This document shows positions 37,096 through 45,959 of a DNA stretch of 64,000 bases, piece by piece. This DNA comes from Mariniblastus sp. GTDB lineage: Bacteria > Planctomycetota > Planctomycetia > Pirellulales > Pirellulaceae. The position numbers and the translations under genes are program-made. A model generated the notes under the pieces. That model did not search any database and was not told the DNA's origin. It saw nothing but the letters and a program-made list of their open reading frames with translations. Position 1 is the first letter of the stretch; each line of letters begins with the position of its first letter. The stretch covers positions 1-64,000 of the forward strand of contig JAKVBG010000006.1 in assembly GCA_022447605.1 (NCBI GenBank), given 5' to 3'.

Positions 37096-39216
37096 ATGTT
37101 CGCTTCCAACAGACAGTGGTTCCGATTCACTCCTCTTTTGACGGCCGTCCTTTTTGGACTATGGATGATGGTGCCTCTTTCGGCCCAGCAGCCGGAGCAA
37201 CCGTCCCAGCGATATCAGCCACTCCGGACGATCCCACCTACGGCCCCTGTCTTGAACGCGCAGCAGAAGCCTCTGCCGACGGTCAAGCCTAGCGTCCCTA
37301 CCGCCAGCGAATTGGCCACCGGCCGGCCCGGGTTGAACCGCCAGGACGGAGAGAATGCTGAGAGCGCGACGACCCGTTCAGGCTACGCCGAGCGCCAGGT
37401 CAACTACCAGGAACCGGCCAATCCCGAAGGCACCACCCTGCCAAAATTGCTCGACACCCCGGAGTCGTCCCTGATCGCCCGGCCCGACACGCTGTCCCGG
37501 GTGAATCAATCCCAATCGACATCCACCCAACCCAAACTTCCCCTGGCTTCCGATTCCGGTTCGTTTGAAGCACCCGCTGCGGCCAACAACCAGTTCGCCG
37601 CTCAACCGAACGACCCACCCAAGAAAACGACACCCCGTATCATCTCGCTCTCCAGCCCGAAAGGTGGGCCACAGGCGAGTCCGACCACGCTTCCCAACTC
37701 AACTGCCTCCAACTTTCCGCTGGCGCGGAAAACGGGAACCGCCGCCAATCTGGGGCGGCCCAATCCACAACGGGCAATGATGGAAATTTCGGCCCCGGCC
37801 ATTCGCGTCCAGTCTTTTGGACCCCAGACGATCGGGATCAACCAGGCCTCAAGTTTTCAGGTTCAGGTTTCCAATGTCGGCAACCAACCCGCCAGCAACC
37901 TCAGGGTCGGCATCCACCTGCCGCTCTGGGTCGATATTGACAACCTGAAATCGTCAAGCGGCCTGTTCAAAATCACCGATGGGGGTGACCAGCCCCGCAT
38001 CGTCTGGACTCTCGAGCAGGTTCCTGGTAACGCTACCGAAACGATCACCATCCCGGCCACACCGCGCAAAGCAGAGCTGTTTGACATGGGTGTGGAATGG
38101 ACGTTTCTTCCCACGGCCGTCAAATCAAGCGTGACGGTCACCCAGCCGAAACTGGAAATGACGATCAGTGGTCCCGACGACATCCTGTACGGGGACAAGG
38201 CGGTTTACCAGGTTGAAATCCGCAACCCGGGAACCGGCACCGCCGAGCAGGTGATGATCAAATTGCCAGAAGCACTGGGGGGTGAAAGCCAGACCATCGG
38301 CGACATCGCGCCCGGCAATTCCCAACGTTTTCAGATCGAATTATTTGCTCGCACGGCCGGTGTGCTGGACCTGCTGGCCACCGCCTCGGCCACCGGCGAT
38401 CTCACCACGTCCGTCCAACGCAAAGTCCATGTAAGAAGGGCAAGCCTCGAGGTCAAACTGACCGGCCCGGCCAGAAAATACGCCGGTACGGATGCCAAGT
38501 ACCAGGTCACCGTCACCAACCGTGGCGACGCCCTGGCCGAAGGGGTGATGGCCGCCGTGGCATTGCCCAGCGGAGTCGAATACCGGGGCGGGCTGGACCG
38601 TGTCGAGCAGACCCGCACCGATCTGACCTGGCAAGTTGGCACCATGAAACCGGGCGATACGGAAACCTACGATCTGAATTTCGTTTTGAACACATCCGGA
38701 GAGCTCCAATTGGAAGTTGGTGCCCGGGGTGCAGGCGACCTGGCCGCATCAAGCCAGTGCGTGACATCCGTACAAACCGTAGCCGATCTAACACTGACCG
38801 TGGTCGACCCACGGGGTCCCTTGCCAACCGGTGAAGATGTAACCTACGAAATTCGCGTCAAGAACCGGGGGAGCAAGGCAGCCACCAATATCGACCTCGT
38901 CATGCACTTCGCCAATGGGATTGAACCCGTTTCGGCCAAGGGAATGAAGAATCAGATTTCCCCGGGCGAAGTCGCGTTCGAACCGATTCCGGCCATCCAG
39001 CCAGGCCAGGAACTGGTCCTGACCGTGGTCGCTCAAGCGGAACAGGGCGGAACCCATGTCTTCCGGGCTCAACTCTCCTGCGACGACTCCGAATCGAGTG
39101 AAATCGCACAGGGGACGACCCGTTTCTACGGTGAAACGGTTCAGGTGCAACGGAACCGAAAAGGAACCGAACGGACGGCCAACGACGCCAACGCCGACGG
39201 CCCCGCCAGGAAATAG
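37096..39216 (+). CDS. Secreted DUF11/CARDB-type repeat protein
   Basis: A 706-residue protein. A signal peptide (about 1-31, ending L-S-A-Q-Q) is followed by about 210 residues of Pro/Ser/Thr/Gln-rich linker. At least four beta-sandwich repeats of about 115 residues then follow, starting near residues 235, 350, 455 and 570. Each repeat shows a pattern like Y-x-V-x-V-x-N-x-G, then A-x-x-V-x-x-x-x-x-L-P, then G-x-x-x-x-F-x-I, typical of the DUF11 (OmcB-like)/CARDB family of surface proteins. Such repeats act as structural spacers or adhesins at the cell envelope. AAGG lies upstream of the ATG, and a strong terminator follows. I see no enzyme domain. Confidence 0.83.
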   Translation: MFASNRQWFRFTPLLTAVLFGLWMMVPLSAQQPEQPSQRYQPLRTIPPTAPVLNAQQKPLPTVKPSVPTASELATGRPGLNRQDGENAESATTRSGYAERQVNYQEPANPEGTTLPKLLDTPESSLIARPDTLSRVNQSQSTSTQPKLPLASDSGSFEAPAAANNQFAAQPNDPPKKTTPRIISLSSPKGGPQASPTTLPNSTASNFPLARKTGTAANLGRPNPQRAMMEISAPAIRVQSFGPQTIGINQASSFQVQVSNVGNQPASNLRVGIHLPLWVDIDNLKSSSGLFKITDGGDQPRIVWTLEQVPGNATETITIPATPRKAELFDMGVEWTFLPTAVKSSVTVTQPKLEMTISGPDDILYGDKAVYQVEIRNPGTGTAEQVMIKLPEALGGESQTIGDIAPGNSQRFQIELFARTAGVLDLLATASATGDLTTSVQRKVHVRRASLEVKLTGPARKYAGTDAKYQVTVTNRGDALAEGVMAAVALPSGVEYRGGLDRVEQTRTDLTWQVGTMKPGDTETYDLNFVLNTSGELQLEVGARGAGDLAASSQCVTSVQTVADLTLTVVDPRGPLPTGEDVTYEIRVKNRGSKAATNIDLVMHFANGIEPVSAKGMKNQISPGEVAFEPIPAIQPGQELVLTVVAQAEQGGTHVFRAQLSCDDSESSEIAQGTTRFYGETVQVQRNRKGTERTANDANADGPARK

Positions 39217-39238
39217 GATTCTCGGCCAAAAACCTGAA

Positions 39239-39276
39239 ACAGCCAGGCTTTCTGACAGCCTGGCTGTCTTCGTTTT
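39239..39276 (+). terminator. Rho-independent terminator after the DUF11/CARDB protein
   Basis: An 11-bp perfect stem (39239-39249 with 39257-39267), a seven-base loop and the U-rich tail CTTCGTTTT. It lies 22 bases after the stop codon. Confidence 0.85.
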
Positions 39277-39301
39277 ATGAATTGTTGCAGGCGATCTTAC
39301 G

Positions 39302-39367
39302 GGTCAAGTTGACCTTGCCACGGATTCCAGTAATCCGTTGATCTCCCCGCAGATTCAGCGAATCTGC
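39302..39367. repeat. Three consecutive inverted repeats upstream of the aldose epimerase
   Basis: Within 66 bases lie GGTCAA-G-TTGACC (39302-39314), CGGATT-N5-AATCCG (39321-39337) and GCAGATTC-AGC-GAATCTGC (39349-39367). All arms are perfect. They could be clustered operator sites or a structured leader for the gene that starts at 39461. Confidence 0.7.
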
Positions 39368-39460
39368 CCGTTTGACACGCTCCAACGGTTGCCAAATAGC
39401 ACGTTTTCACCATAATGGCCTGCTAGCACTTTGCGACCCGAATGCAGACAAGGAATGCCG

Positions 39461-40669
39461 ATGAAAATCGTGCTCTGTGTGGCAGCTTTTGTTACAGGCT
39501 GTTTCATGACAGCCAACTTTTCCAAGAATCCGGACCAACCGGAGGTCGTCGACCGTTTAGTCGTACTCGGTGCGCTTTCATCCAAGGAAACCATGCCAGG
39601 TTCTGCTGAAATGGGCGTCAAGAGAGAAGCGTTCGGTAAAACGTCTGACGGGCAAACCGTGACCAAGTATGTCTGCACCAATGCCAACGGCCTGGTCCTG
39701 GAAATGATCGATTACGGAGCAACCGTAATTTCGATGCAGACCCCCGACCGGGATGGCAAATTGGCCAATATCACCCTCAGTTGCCCCGACATGCCCGGCT
39801 ACGAAGCTTGTGGCAGCTACTTTGGCTCAACAGTAGGCCGGTACTGCAACCGGATTGCCAAGGGCAAGTTTTCGATCGACGGCAAAGAGTTTACTTTGGC
39901 AACCAACAATGACCCCAATCATCTGCATGGGGGTGTCAAAGGTTTTGACAAGCACGTCTGGCAGGCGACGCCCATCAAACGAAAAGATGCCGTGGGAGTC
40001 AAATTCACACTGAAAAGCAAAGATGGTGATGAAGGGTATCCGGGTGAACTGGACGCCACCGCCGTCTACCTGCTCGACAACGAAAACTGCCTGCTTGTCG
40101 AACTGTGGGCGACCACGGACAAGCCAACGCATGTCAACATGACGAACCATAATTACTGGAATCTCGGTGGTGAGGGATCGGGCAAGATCCTCGATCACCA
40201 CCTGCATGTGGCCGCTGACAAGTACATTCCCGTGGACGCCGGCGGAATCCCTACGGGGGAACTCAAAGACGTCACCGGAACGCCGTTTGATTTCAAGAAA
40301 TGGCAGCGGATCGGGGACCGGATCGGAGAGATCAAGACAGACCCGGTAGGTTACGATCACTGTTACGCCCTGAATAACCAATCGGGTGAAATGCAAACCT
40401 GTGCCAGGGCCTACGACCCGGCCTCAGGCCGCATGATGGAAATCCACACCACGTTACCTGGGCTCCAGTTCTACACAGGCAATTTCCTGGATGGGTCGGC
40501 CGGCAGTGGTGGATTTGACCAATACCATGCCTTTTGCCTTGAAACCCAACGTTATCCGGACGCGCCCAACCAGCCCGATTTCCCCTCGACCATGCTGAAA
40601 CCGGGTGAAAAATACCACGAGAAGACCTTGCACAAGTTCTCGGTCCAGGATCAGGCCCCTGCTAAGTAA
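39461..40669 (+). CDS. galM: Exported aldose 1-epimerase (mutarotase)
   Basis: A 402-residue galactose mutarotase-like protein. It interconverts alpha and beta anomers of hexoses. An N-terminal hydrophobic segment ends V-T-G-C at about residue 14, a possible lipobox, so it is probably exported. Catalytic landmarks are the first His in P-N-H-L-H-G-G, the proton-donor His in N-M-T-N-H-N-Y-W-N-L, and the base Glu in C-L-E-T-Q-R-Y-P-D-A. The fold between them is complete. The ATG at 39461 has AAGGA six bases upstream; an earlier in-frame ATG at 39431 lacks this. About 60 residues between the signal and the core form a linker. Three inverted repeats precede the gene. Confidence 0.9.
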   Translation: MKIVLCVAAFVTGCFMTANFSKNPDQPEVVDRLVVLGALSSKETMPGSAEMGVKREAFGKTSDGQTVTKYVCTNANGLVLEMIDYGATVISMQTPDRDGKLANITLSCPDMPGYEACGSYFGSTVGRYCNRIAKGKFSIDGKEFTLATNNDPNHLHGGVKGFDKHVWQATPIKRKDAVGVKFTLKSKDGDEGYPGELDATAVYLLDNENCLLVELWATTDKPTHVNMTNHNYWNLGGEGSGKILDHHLHVAADKYIPVDAGGIPTGELKDVTGTPFDFKKWQRIGDRIGEIKTDPVGYDHCYALNNQSGEMQTCARAYDPASGRMMEIHTTLPGLQFYTGNFLDGSAGSGGFDQYHAFCLETQRYPDAPNQPDFPSTMLKPGEKYHEKTLHKFSVQDQAPAK

Positions 40670-40869
40670 TGCCGGGGCAAGAATCGATCACCACAGAGTG
40701 CTCGTCGAATCCAACCCGGTTTTTCAACCTCGCCAGAGCGCTGCTCCGGGGCTGTCCCCTCTCCCGCTGGAAACAGCCCCAAGCCTTCCAATTTGCGGTT
40801 GCCAACCTCCCCGGCTTGAAAACAAAATGATCAGGATAAATCCTGTTTCCGCAAACAACGAACAAGAAG

Positions 40870-41256
40870 ATGCTGCGAACTTTACTTCGATCAAAAATCC
40901 ACCGTGCCCGTGTCACGCAGGCCGACTTGAATTACGAGGGCAGTATTACGATCGATGCGGTGCTGCTGGAAGCCGCGCAGATGCTCCCCTTCGAAAAGGT
41001 CGAAATCTACAACGTCACCAATGGCAACCGGCTGTCGACTTATGTCATACCGGGCCAAGAGGGATCGGGAAAAATCTGCATCAATGGAGCCGCGGCAAGA
41101 TTGGTCGATCCAGATGATGTTGTCATCATCTGTTGCTATGGCGAATTTTCATCCACCGAAATCGAAAACCACCGCGCCTTGATCGTCCTGGTGGACGATG
41201 AAAACCGCATTACGCGGGCCGTGGAAAAATCAGCGGAGAACCTGCGGCCTGCTTGA
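40870..41256 (+). CDS. panD: Aspartate 1-decarboxylase proenzyme
   Basis: A 128-residue pyruvoyl-dependent enzyme that makes beta-alanine from aspartate for pantothenate and CoA synthesis. The self-cleavage site Gly24-Ser25 sits in Y-E-G-S-I-T, exactly as in characterised PanD, with Lys9 and the H-R-A-x-V-T context upstream. The central N-G-x-R-x-x-T-Y and G-S-G-x-I-x-x-N-G-A-A-A motifs are present and the length is normal. The M24 peptidase, accB and accC genes follow on the same strand with gaps of about 50 bases, so panD may be co-transcribed with them. panD genes in many bacteria need a separate maturation factor (PanZ or PanM); none is visible here. Confidence 0.96.
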   Translation: MLRTLLRSKIHRARVTQADLNYEGSITIDAVLLEAAQMLPFEKVEIYNVTNGNRLSTYVIPGQEGSGKICINGAAARLVDPDDVVIICCYGEFSSTEIENHRALIVLVDDENRITRAVEKSAENLRPA

Positions 41257-41309
41257 AGGCCCTAACCGCAAACTGGGCCATCCCACGATCGTTGGCCAAG
41301 GAGTTCCCC

Positions 41310-42425
41310 ATGACAGCCCCCGCCTCAAACGGTCACCGACTGGCCCCCCAACGTCGCTCAAAAATCCAGCGACGCATCAAGCGGGCCGGGCTGGATGCGC
41401 TGTTGGTAACCGACGAAATCAATGTAACGTACCTGACCGGGTTCAGTGGTGACTCGAGTTACCTCTGGCTGACTCCCGACAAGGCGATCCTGCTCAGCGA
41501 CTCCCGCTACAGCACCCAGATCTCGGAAGAGTGCCCGGAACTGGAGACCTTGATACGCGACGCAGGTCGGACAACCTGCGACCTGGCGATCGAGGTTGCC
41601 AATTCGAGCAAGGCGCTCACCCTGGGCATTGAACCCGAATCACTGACCAAGTCACTCCATGACCGGATCCAGGCGGGCTGCGGTTGTGAATTGACAGACA
41701 CCGATGGCTGGGTCGAATCGCTGCGGGCCATCAAGGACAAACAGGAAATCCAGACGATCCGCCACTCGATCCAGATCGCCGAACGGGCTTTTTCCGTCAT
41801 CCGGGCCCAAATCACTCCGGAACAGACAGAACGGGAGATCGCCCATAATCTGGAGCACCAAATTCGAGGTTTTGGCGGGACCGGCTGCGCTTTTGCCCCG
41901 ATTGTAGGCGTCGGTCCCAGAGGGGCATTACCCCACGGAATTCCGTCGAATCGACGGATCGGCGAGGATCCGTTCGTGTTAATCGACTGGGGGGCCAAGT
42001 ACAATGGGTACGCGAGCGACTTGACGCGTGTTTTGGTGACGGCTAGAATCCCGCCGAAATTGCGTAAAATACACGAAATCGTATTGAAAGCGCAATTGGC
42101 AGCCATTGCCAAGATTCGACCCGGCGCAACCTTGCGGCAGGTCGACAGGGCTGCCCGTGGCTCGATTGAACGGGCTGGTTTCGGCAAACAATTTGGCCAT
42201 GGCCTGGGACATGGGTTTGGGCTTCGAATCCACGAAACTCCATTCCTCTCCCCGATCGCCGACGGCCAACTTACTGCCGGGATGGTCGTGACGATCGAGC
42301 CGGGAATTTATGTGCCTGGCTGGGGCGGAGTTCGCATCGAAGACGATGTACTGGTGACCAAGCACGGACATGAAGTCCTAAGCCGTTTACCGAAATCACT
42401 CGATGAATGTCTTGTTGATATGTAG
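41310..42425 (+). CDS. Xaa-Pro peptidase family protein (M24B)
   Basis: A 371-residue pita-bread metallopeptidase. The N-terminal creatinase-like domain (about 20-145) precedes a catalytic domain with the dinuclear-metal ligands: Asp in V-L-I-D-W-G, Asp in Y-A-S-D-L-T-R, His in G-H-G-L-G-H-G-F-G, Glu in T-I-E-P-G-I-Y and Glu in V-R-I-E-D-D. It probably removes residues next to proline from small peptides in the cytoplasm. The ATG at 41310 has a perfect AAGGAG six bases upstream. An open frame back to 41253 overlaps panD and is rejected. It sits between panD and accB, a position also common for pepP-like genes next to accBC in other bacteria. Confidence 0.93.
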   Translation: MTAPASNGHRLAPQRRSKIQRRIKRAGLDALLVTDEINVTYLTGFSGDSSYLWLTPDKAILLSDSRYSTQISEECPELETLIRDAGRTTCDLAIEVANSSKALTLGIEPESLTKSLHDRIQAGCGCELTDTDGWVESLRAIKDKQEIQTIRHSIQIAERAFSVIRAQITPEQTEREIAHNLEHQIRGFGGTGCAFAPIVGVGPRGALPHGIPSNRRIGEDPFVLIDWGAKYNGYASDLTRVLVTARIPPKLRKIHEIVLKAQLAAIAKIRPGATLRQVDRAARGSIERAGFGKQFGHGLGHGFGLRIHETPFLSPIADGQLTAGMVVTIEPGIYVPGWGGVRIEDDVLVTKHGHEVLSRLPKSLDECLVDM

Positions 42426-42469
42426 TATCATGACCTGTCAGAAACCAAGAGGAATAACCGGAGCTCCGA

Positions 42470-42949
42470 ATGTCGAAAGATAAATCAGAACAACAAGTAT
42501 TCGATGTTGAGCGGATTCGTGACTTGATCGAATTGATGAAGGAACACGAGTTAAGCGAAGTCGACCTGAGACAGGACATGCAACGCATCCGACTGAAACG
42601 CGGTGCGGATGGTCCTGTCATGGTACCGGCTGCCATGCCGGCCGCCGCAGCCCCGGCTGCCGTCGCGGCGACGGATGCCCCGGCAGCGGCCGAAGCCGAG
42701 GACGACAACGCGATCTACATTACCAGCCCGACTGTGGGCACCTTCTATTCGAAGCCGAAACCGGATGCGGCAAACTTCGTGAAAGTCGGTGACATGGTCG
42801 ACGCGGACACCATTGTCTGCCTGGTGGAAGCGATGAAGATGTTCAATGAAATCCCGGCAGGCGTTTCCGGCAAGGTCGTTGCGTGTCTGGTCGAGAATGA
42901 AGATGCGGTCGAGGTCAACAAGCCGTTATTTAAGGTTGTTCCTGCCTGA
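42470..42949 (+). CDS. accB: Biotin carboxyl carrier protein of acetyl-CoA carboxylase
   Basis: A 159-residue BCCP. The N-terminal helical region is followed by an Ala/Pro-rich flexible linker (about 52-78) and a lipoyl/biotinyl domain. The biotinylation site is E-A-M-K-M, with the modified Lys at 123, and the thumb region T-S-P-T-V-G-T-F-Y is typical of bacterial AccB. It carries carboxybiotin between AccC and AccAD in the first step of fatty-acid synthesis. GGAG precedes the ATG. accC follows after 51 bases. accA/accD are not in the window. Confidence 0.96.
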   Translation: MSKDKSEQQVFDVERIRDLIELMKEHELSEVDLRQDMQRIRLKRGADGPVMVPAAMPAAAAPAAVAATDAPAAAEAEDDNAIYITSPTVGTFYSKPKPDAANFVKVGDMVDADTIVCLVEAMKMFNEIPAGVSGKVVACLVENEDAVEVNKPLFKVVPA

Positions 42950-43000
42950 ACAACTGATTGAATTTGTCCACAACCCCCTGCCACTGCGGTATCTCCACTG

Positions 43001-44338
43001 ATGTACAATCGAATTCTGATCGCCAACCGGGGCGAAATAGCATTGCGGATTATCCGTGCCTGTCGTGAACTGGGAATCGAAACGGTCGCCGTTTTCAGTG
43101 AAGGCGATCGGGGCAGTGCCTATCTGGAACTGGCTGACGAAGCGTACTGTGTGGGGAACGCCCGCTCCAACGAAAGCTACCTGCGAATTGACCAGATCAT
43201 CAGTGCCGCCGAAGTCAGCGGGGCCGATGCGATCCACCCGGGGTACGGTTTCCTGGCAGAAAATGCCAAGTTCAACGAGGTTTGCCGGGATTGCGAGATC
43301 GATTTCATCGGGCCCTCTCCCGAAGCGATGCAACAGCTGGGTGACAAGAACGAGGCCCGTTCCCTGGCCAACGAGGCAGGCGTACCGGTCGTACCTGGCA
43401 GCGAAGGACTGATTGAAGACGAGAAAGAAGCGATCAAGGTGGCCGAACAAATTGGCTACCCCGTCCTGATCAAGGCAACGGCGGGTGGAGGTGGCAAGGG
43501 AATGCGGGTAGCCACCGACGTCGACAGCCTGAAGACCGGGCTCGAACAGGCCGCTAACGAAGCGGAGGCCGCATTCGGAAATGCGGGCGTCTACATCGAG
43601 AAATTCGTCGAGCACCCACGGCATGTCGAAGTCCAGGTAATCGCCGACAAACAGGGCAACGTCGTCCACCTGTGGGAACGTGACTGCTCTACCCAGCGAA
43701 GACACCAGAAGCTGATTGAAGAGTCGCCCGCACCCACCTTGCCGGACAAAGCGCGACAGGCGATCTGTACAGCCGCTGTTCGGATGATTGAACATGCCAA
43801 TTACTACAATGCGGGAACGGTGGAATTCATTGTCGACAAGGACCACAACTTTTACTTCATCGAGGTCAACGCCCGAATCCAGGTCGAACACCCCGTATCA
43901 GAAATGGTCACCGGCGTCGATTTGATTCAACAGCAAATCAAAGTTGCTGCCGGAGAGAGCCTCGCTTTCTCGCAAGAGGACATCCGTTGCGAGGGATCGG
44001 CGATTGAATGCCGAATCAATGCGGAAGACCCGGAACACAATTTCCGCCCCTGCCCGGGGCGAATTAACCAGATCCACATTCCCGGCGGTTTCGGTGTTCG
44101 GTTCGATTCGCATGTTTACGCCGGCTACACCGTGCCACCCTACTATGATTCCATGATTGGCAAACTGATCGTCCACAAACCCACCCGGGAAGAGGCGATC
44201 AACTCCATGATCGGGGCCCTGTCGGAACTACACATCGATGGCATCCAGACAACGGCCCCGTTCCACATCCGCGTGCTGCAAAGCCAGGATTTCCGTGAAG
44301 GGAAAGTCGACACCGGCTGGGTGGGCCGAACGCTTTAG
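43001..44338 (+). CDS. accC: Biotin carboxylase subunit of acetyl-CoA carboxylase
   Basis: A 445-residue ATP-grasp enzyme that carboxylates biotin on AccB using bicarbonate and ATP. The N-terminal domain starts [13 protein letters not shown]. The glycine-rich ATP lid is G-G-G-G-K-G-M-R (about 165-172), and the E-x-x-x-R-H-V-E motif and the catalytic [16 protein letters not shown] block (about 287-302) are complete. The length is standard. It is the last gene of the apparent panD-M24-accB-accC run. No clear intrinsic terminator follows in the 285 bases before the phosphofructokinase gene. Confidence 0.97.
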   Translation: MYNRILIANRGEIALRIIRACRELGIETVAVFSEGDRGSAYLELADEAYCVGNARSNESYLRIDQIISAAEVSGADAIHPGYGFLAENAKFNEVCRDCEIDFIGPSPEAMQQLGDKNEARSLANEAGVPVVPGSEGLIEDEKEAIKVAEQIGYPVLIKATAGGGGKGMRVATDVDSLKTGLEQAANEAEAAFGNAGVYIEKFVEHPRHVEVQVIADKQGNVVHLWERDCSTQRRHQKLIEESPAPTLPDKARQAICTAAVRMIEHANYYNAGTVEFIVDKDHNFYFIEVNARIQVEHPVSEMVTGVDLIQQQIKVAAGESLAFSQEDIRCEGSAIECRINAEDPEHNFRPCPGRINQIHIPGGFGVRFDSHVYAGYTVPPYYDSMIGKLIVHKPTREEAINSMIGALSELHIDGIQTTAPFHIRVLQSQDFREGKVDTGWVGRTL

Positions 44339-44623
44339 ATCCGACCTAATCCGCAAGGTCAGCCCGCTGGCCCGATTAAATTTTGCCAATCATTCGGTCG
44401 ATAAAGCTGGCGATCTCCACCACAACCCAAGCTTAACGGCAAAGTCGACCACGCCACGCCGAGAAGTGCCCTCTGGCATCGCCGAAAGCGGGAACTTTGC
44501 ATGGCAGGCTCGACCTCTCTTGCTTAAAATCGGTCTTTCTCGACAGGGGTGCAATTCCGTCCAGCCATCCCCTCAGGGCGACATGTTCGCCATTTCGAAC
44601 AATCACCACTAAGGCAGAATTTC

Positions 44624-45925
44624 GTGGCCAACACATTATCACCCCCACCTCGCCCAGATCATCTGTTCGACCGGGTCGCCATCCTGTTTGCGGGGGGCCC
44701 CGCCCCAGCCGCCAATGCCGTCATCTCGGCCGCAGCTGCTTCGTTCCTGCGGGCCGGCGTGGAGGTCGTGGGAATTAAGCACGGCTATTCGAAGCTGGCC
44801 GACTTTAACCCGGAAGAACCCCTGGTAGAAGGCCGCGACTATATTCATGTGACCCACCGGGTGCTGGCCCGCTCACGCAACACGCAGGGGATCATTATCG
44901 GGACCGCCAGGACCAACCCCGGAAAACATATCAACGCCCCCGCCGACTTCCAGGACGGCGAAAAAATCAAGCCGCTCAAAAACGTCTATGACGCCCTCCA
45001 ATCGATCAACGTGAATGCCCTGATTTCTATCGGCGGCGATGACACACTCAAGACCGCCAACAAGTTCAAACGATTCCAGGAGATAAATTCCGAGGAGTGC
45101 ATCCCGGTCGTTCATCTGCCCAAGACGATCGACAATGATTACCACGGCATCGATTTCACCTTTGGCTTCTTTACCGCGGTTGAGTTCCTGGCCTCAGAGA
45201 TCCGAAACCTGATCTACGATGCCGAGGTGACCAAAACCTATTTCATCGCCGAGACGATGGGCCGCAGCGCCGGCTGGTTGTCCTACGGCGCGGCGATTGC
45301 CGGCGAAGCGAGCCTGGTGATCAGCGTGGAGGACATCATCGACGACTACCTGACCGAGGAATCTCACACCAACGAGGCAGGGGAACTTGTCACGCGAAAA
45401 GTGATGAATATCGAGCGGGTGGTCAATCGGATCGTCAAGACGATGCTGGCCCGCGAAGAGGAAGGAAAGGAATTTGGTGTGGTGGTCCTGGCCGAGGGAC
45501 TGACGGAGTACCTGCCGTACGATTACATCAAGGGTGTGGGCCGCGACGATCATGGGCACATTTCCATTTCCCAGGTCAACCTTTACCAGATTTTCACCGA
45601 CCTGGTAAAGCGGGCCTATGAAAAGACGACCGGCAAGGAGAGGTTTGTCAAAGGCCTGCAACTCGGCTATGAATCCCGCTGCGCCAAGCCGCACGCGTTT
45701 GACGTGATGCTGGGAAGCCAACTCGGCGTCGGCGCCTTTCGCGCACTGGCAGAAAAGAAACTGAACGGGGTGATGGTCTCGGTCTCCGGCCAGCTGGAAC
45801 TGCATTACGAGCCGTTCGAAAACCTGGTTGACCCGGAGACCTTGGTGACCATCGTACGGTACATTGAACCGGCCAGTGACTTTCATCGACTGGCCCGGTT
45901 CCTGGAAACCCACGTGAACGATTGA
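44624..45925 (+). CDS. Pyrophosphate-type 6-phosphofructokinase
   Basis: A 433-residue phosphofructokinase. It carries I-S-I-G-G-D-D-T (Asp139-Asp140) and P-K-T-I-D-N-D (166-172). In this family G-G-D-D with the Lys of P-K-T-I-D marks pyrophosphate-dependent enzymes, whereas ATP enzymes have G-G-D-G. The reaction is fructose-6-phosphate + PPi to fructose-1,6-bisphosphate + Pi and is reversible. Motif M-G-R-x-A-G-W is present. The G-G-P-A-P-A-x-N motif in the N-terminal nucleotide loop matches the long PFK-B2-like PPi group. The GTG at 44624 is chosen because it begins a family-like N-terminus with AAGG upstream; the ATG at 44549 adds 25 unrelated residues. It converges with the DUF4139-like gene, 34 bases away. 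Confidence 0.9.
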   Translation: MANTLSPPPRPDHLFDRVAILFAGGPAPAANAVISAAAASFLRAGVEVVGIKHGYSKLADFNPEEPLVEGRDYIHVTHRVLARSRNTQGIIIGTARTNPGKHINAPADFQDGEKIKPLKNVYDALQSINVNALISIGGDDTLKTANKFKRFQEINSEECIPVVHLPKTIDNDYHGIDFTFGFFTAVEFLASEIRNLIYDAEVTKTYFIAETMGRSAGWLSYGAAIAGEASLVISVEDIIDDYLTEESHTNEAGELVTRKVMNIERVVNRIVKTMLAREEEGKEFGVVVLAEGLTEYLPYDYIKGVGRDDHGHISISQVNLYQIFTDLVKRAYEKTTGKERFVKGLQLGYESRCAKPHAFDVMLGSQLGVGAFRALAEKKLNGVMVSVSGQLELHYEPFENLVDPETLVTIVRYIEPASDFHRLARFLETHVND

Positions 45926-45959
45926 GACCGTTGTTGCTAACTGGCACCCACGATCACCA

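Noticed and set aside
42926..43891. A 321-codon minus-strand open frame across accC
   Set aside because: accC is complete and highly conserved; the antisense frame is an artefact of codon bias.
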